DNA from: Tulasnella sp. 424
Taxonomy: Eukaryota; Basidiomycota; Agaricomycetes; Cantharellales; Tulasnellaceae
Direction of reading: 5' to 3'
DNA: 10,273 nucleotides
NCBI GenBank assembly: GCA_019633425.1
Contig: WSUB01000444.1
Coordinates: forward strand, 1 to 10,273
Of this stretch, positions 8,182 to 10,273 are shown piece by piece. A program made the position numbers and the translations under genes. Position 1 is the stretch's first letter, and each line of letters opens with the position of its first letter. A model generated the notes under the pieces. The model saw only the letters and a list, made by a program, of their open reading frames with translations, had not been told where the DNA came from and did not search any database.

Positions 8182-9366
8182 ATGCTTGACTTCCGCTCCT
8201 ACAAAGTTTCCATCCGCGTCAACGGCCAGGACTTGCCCATTTACCAGCCCGAATACGATCAAGACACAAAAACTGCAACTTGTTGGATCGCGTTGGATGA
8301 AGGGCAATGCTATACCGTATTTTATCAACAAGACGAGACTTTCCGTTACACGACTTCGACAAGAGTTTATCTAGATGGAAACAAGGCAGAGGTCGCCCGT
8401 GCACTGATGGGAAAGGGAAGAAACTATTCTGGATGCCTCGACGGTGGCAGGGTAACCGAGACATCCCGATGCCCGTTCGAATTCGCGTCGCTGAGAACGA
8501 CAGGTAGGAGAAGGTTCCTTCCACAAAGATACTATACTTATCTAATTCACTTTCCTGGTCCTAAATTTGAGATGACGATGCCTATCTTGGTCAGTCATTC
8601 GGCGTAAACGCACCAGGCACCATCCGTGTTCAGATGTACCGGGTGCGAGTGACTGGGGATTCCTCATGGGAGCCCTGTAGCGTACCTGAAGCAACTTCTA
8701 TAGTTCACGAAAAAAAGAGTAAAAAGGCTGGTGGCCATGTCACTCGGTGCGTCAATTTGCACTGCACCCGGATCTACGTGCCGTTTGTTGATGGCACCAT
8801 GTATGTAGGCTCGGCAGGCAGGAGGCTCTTGTGCAAGTTCCTAGATACTACACATCCAAACCATACCATGCATCGGACATTGATCCGTGGGTATCGTTCG
8901 AGTTCCGATATCGCCCGGCTGGTATGAGGATTGGTAAAAATCGACATTCGTTGAGGCTCAAACCTATGTCGACGAGACATAGCAATACTCCAAGCCGAAG
9001 GAATTATGCCGAAGCCCCAAGTTAACGATAATCACGGTTATGACTACGACGACGAAGAGATGGGGCTTAAACACAAAGCTGAAATCTTAGCGTTGGAGGT
9101 GAGTGACGACCGAAACGAGGATATCTGCAAGAGAAACTCATCAGCCATATGGAATTGGATTAAGGCGGAACAAGCTGCATTGGACGCACGGAGAACCGCT
9201 CTGAGAGCCAAACTCGGGAACTTCGACATCAAACGCGAAGCATCCCCGATCCGCGTGCCCCGAAATGCCGTGGTCGGGGTAATCGACCTGACACTTGAGT
9301 ACGTCCGAATCTACTCCAGCGGAGCTTCAACGGATTGATTCAAGGTCTCGCTTTTCTAGTGACTAA
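8182..9366 (+). CDS. DUF7918-type protein, subtype B (gene B2), 6 exons
   Basis: Exon model: join(8182..8503,8572..8746,8809..8921,8983..9098,9165..9298,9360..9366), 867 nt, 288 residues; introns of 68, 62, 61, 66 and 61 bp. The first in-frame ATG is at 8182 and gives MLDFRSYKVSI, matching B1; the frame is open upstream but without an ATG. Landmarks are VNGQDLPIY, CWIALDEG, IRVQMYRV, HEKKSKKAGGH, RLGRQE (166-171), WVSFEFRYRP (193-202) and LQAEGIMPK (206-214). An acidic DYDDEE (224-229) precedes a helical stretch (about 232-258). The tail has IKREASPI (264-271), a psi-K-x-E SUMO-acceptor consensus with Lys265, and VIDLTLDD (281-288), a typical SUMO-interacting pattern with acidic residues after it, right at the C-terminus. 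Intron 4 is 66 bp and free of stops, so its retention would insert 22 residues. The last exon is 7 nt; a nearby acceptor at 9343-9344 (CAAG) would give a tail five residues longer in the same frame. An out-of-frame upstream ATG at 8096 overlaps the start. Confidence 0.87.
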
Positions 9367-9743
9367 TAGATAGTAGGACTTGACCATCGCACCAGCTTTT
9401 CACCTTAGTAGTCTATGCTCTTCGAGGTTCATAATCCATGGCACCCCACAGTGATGCAGCGAGTTTCAGTCCGATGAATAGCTTGAACATGAGTCTATTT
9501 GCATATGCATAGCTTTGGGCAGGCATCGTCCGCTGATGTCAGGTCGTCCAATGTTGCCTTGAGGTATTTCGGGCCGCGGACCGTTGAGACGTAGAGGGCA
9601 GAATACCAGCCTAGAGCGACTAATCGGGACAGTCCACGTCAAAATAGTATGGCTAGAAGGAGATCAATAAATTTTGATACATGCTATGGTTACAACATGA
9701 GCAGAAAGGCACAGTTTTTGGGAACGGGAAGGAGATCTAGCCA
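9367..9743. other. Convergent intergenic region, B2 and membrane-protein gene 3' ends
   Basis: B2 (+) and the gene at 9744-10273 (-) converge here, so this 377-bp stretch should hold two 3' untranslated regions. The sequence CAATAAATTTTG at about 9664-9675 contains AATAAA, a possible polyadenylation signal for a plus-strand transcript, but it is 300 bp after B2. No gene, RNA gene or repeat was recognised. Confidence 0.45.
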
Positions 9744-10273
9744 CTACTTTAACAGCTGCTCGCCCCACTTGCTCAAGATAGCACCAAGGAAAATCAGACC
9801 AATGCCGATAAGAGGGATGAACCACACGAAGCACTCAGAAACAGTGTTGCCAAAGTCCGTGAGTGATTGGCTGGGGAGGGTAAGGGTCAGAGATTCAACC
9901 ACCGACCAGGACACCATGTGGAACCGAGAAACTTACTCGATTGTGTCTACACTGCGCTGAATCTCAGGGACGCTGACGTTCGCAGCGGGAGCGATCGTCT
10001 TGCCAATGGTCTGTGTCGAGCCCCGCACTAAGCGTTCATTTCGTCACGACAAGAGTCTCAGCAGTACATACCGTAATAAAGTCGAGGGTCGAATAGTACA
10101 ACGTGTTGTCGTCTATTCCGCCACTAATCTGGTCATTGGGCTGACCGACGAGTAATTTGACCTGGGAAGTCGCGTTCAGGACAACGGAGTTGACCCGACC
10201 CAAAACGCTTTGAACGGCGGCGACATCGATCTGAGTGGTCCCGTTGCTGTAGGGGATGAGTTCTATCGTTGAC
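9744..10273 (-). CDS. Small membrane-anchored protein of unknown family, partial (5' end outside the window)
   Basis: Visible exons on the minus strand: complement(join(9744..9870,9937..10010,10072..10273)), with introns of 66 and 61 bp (GTAAGT and GTATGT donors) and a consistent frame; 133 residues can be read, and the 5' end lies beyond the right edge. The visible part begins with a hydrophilic region containing three N-glycosylation sequons (NGT, NAT, NVS). The third exon contains one hydrophobic segment, FVWFIPLIGIGLIFLGAIL, close to the C-terminus, followed by a short basic tail SKWGEQLLK. That fits a protein with its bulk in the secretory lumen or outside the cell and a C-terminal membrane anchor; the start, and so any signal peptide, cannot be seen. 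The long stretches between Pro and Gly residues (AAVQSVLGRVNSVVLNATSQV) look helical. I do not recognise the family. Confidence 0.78.

Larger units (their letters stand above)
6698..9366 (+). repeat. Copy 2 of the duplicated A-B gene pair (A2 + psiB + B2)
   Basis: This is the second A-B unit. It differs from copy 1 in having a shorter A gene (949 against 1170 bp) and a longer gap before B (535 against 324 bp), and a truncated B start lies in that gap. The truncated copy lies 267 bp after A2, close to the 324-bp A1-B1 spacing, so it may mark the original B position, with B2 being a further duplicate. This order of events is inference. Confidence 0.55.

Noticed and set aside
9649..9960. Plus-strand open frame of 103 codons near the right end
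   Set aside because: It is antisense to the last two exons of the minus-strand membrane-protein gene, which has consistent splice sites and a clear membrane segment.
1..10273. CRISPR arrays, tRNA or rRNA genes, transposase or reverse transcriptase fragments
   Set aside because: None was seen on reading both strands; the window looks like ordinary fungal nuclear sequence with a local gene-family expansion.

Overview
The window looks like nuclear DNA of a basidiomycete, most likely an agaricomycete mushroom. The genes are cut by many short GT-AG introns (49-101 bp). Two of the protein families, DUF7918 and DUF6593, are expanded mainly in Basidiomycota. Exon models were built by hand from splice signals, reading phase and comparison between the paralogues in the window. 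Family names rest on recalled motifs, not on a search.

Layout: (1) 205-2863 (+) holds two DUF7918-type genes in tandem, called A1 (205-1374) and B1 (1699-2863). (2) 3205-4760 (-) is a GPI mannosyltransferase 2 gene (GPI18/PIG-V) of three exons. (3) 5109-5867 (-) is a DUF6593 gene of three exons. (4) 5868-6697 is an 830-bp stretch with no recognised gene. (5) 6698-9366 (+) holds a second DUF7918 pair, A2 (6698-7646) and B2 (8182-9366), with a truncated B-type copy (7914-7976) between them. (6) 9744-10273 (-) is the 3' part of a small membrane-anchored protein of unknown family that runs off the right edge.

The four DUF7918 genes form two subtypes by exon length and sequence. The order A-B | GPI18, DUF6593 | A-psiB-B, with nearly equal spans (2659 and 2669 bp), suggests that a two-gene unit was duplicated around a single-copy core. 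All four genes appear to end in a 7-10 nt final coding exon that completes a split codon and adds only one or two more residues.

The most interesting signal is at the C-termini. B1 and B2 carry a psi-K-x-E SUMO-acceptor consensus (LKRE, IKRE). A2 and B2 carry a VIDLT motif typical of SUMO-interacting motifs, B1 has the variant FDLTL and A1 a degraded FDLIQ. This suggests, but does not prove, a link between this fungal family and the SUMO pathway. GPI18 is housekeeping (GPI-anchor assembly in the ER). Nothing shows that it works with its neighbours.
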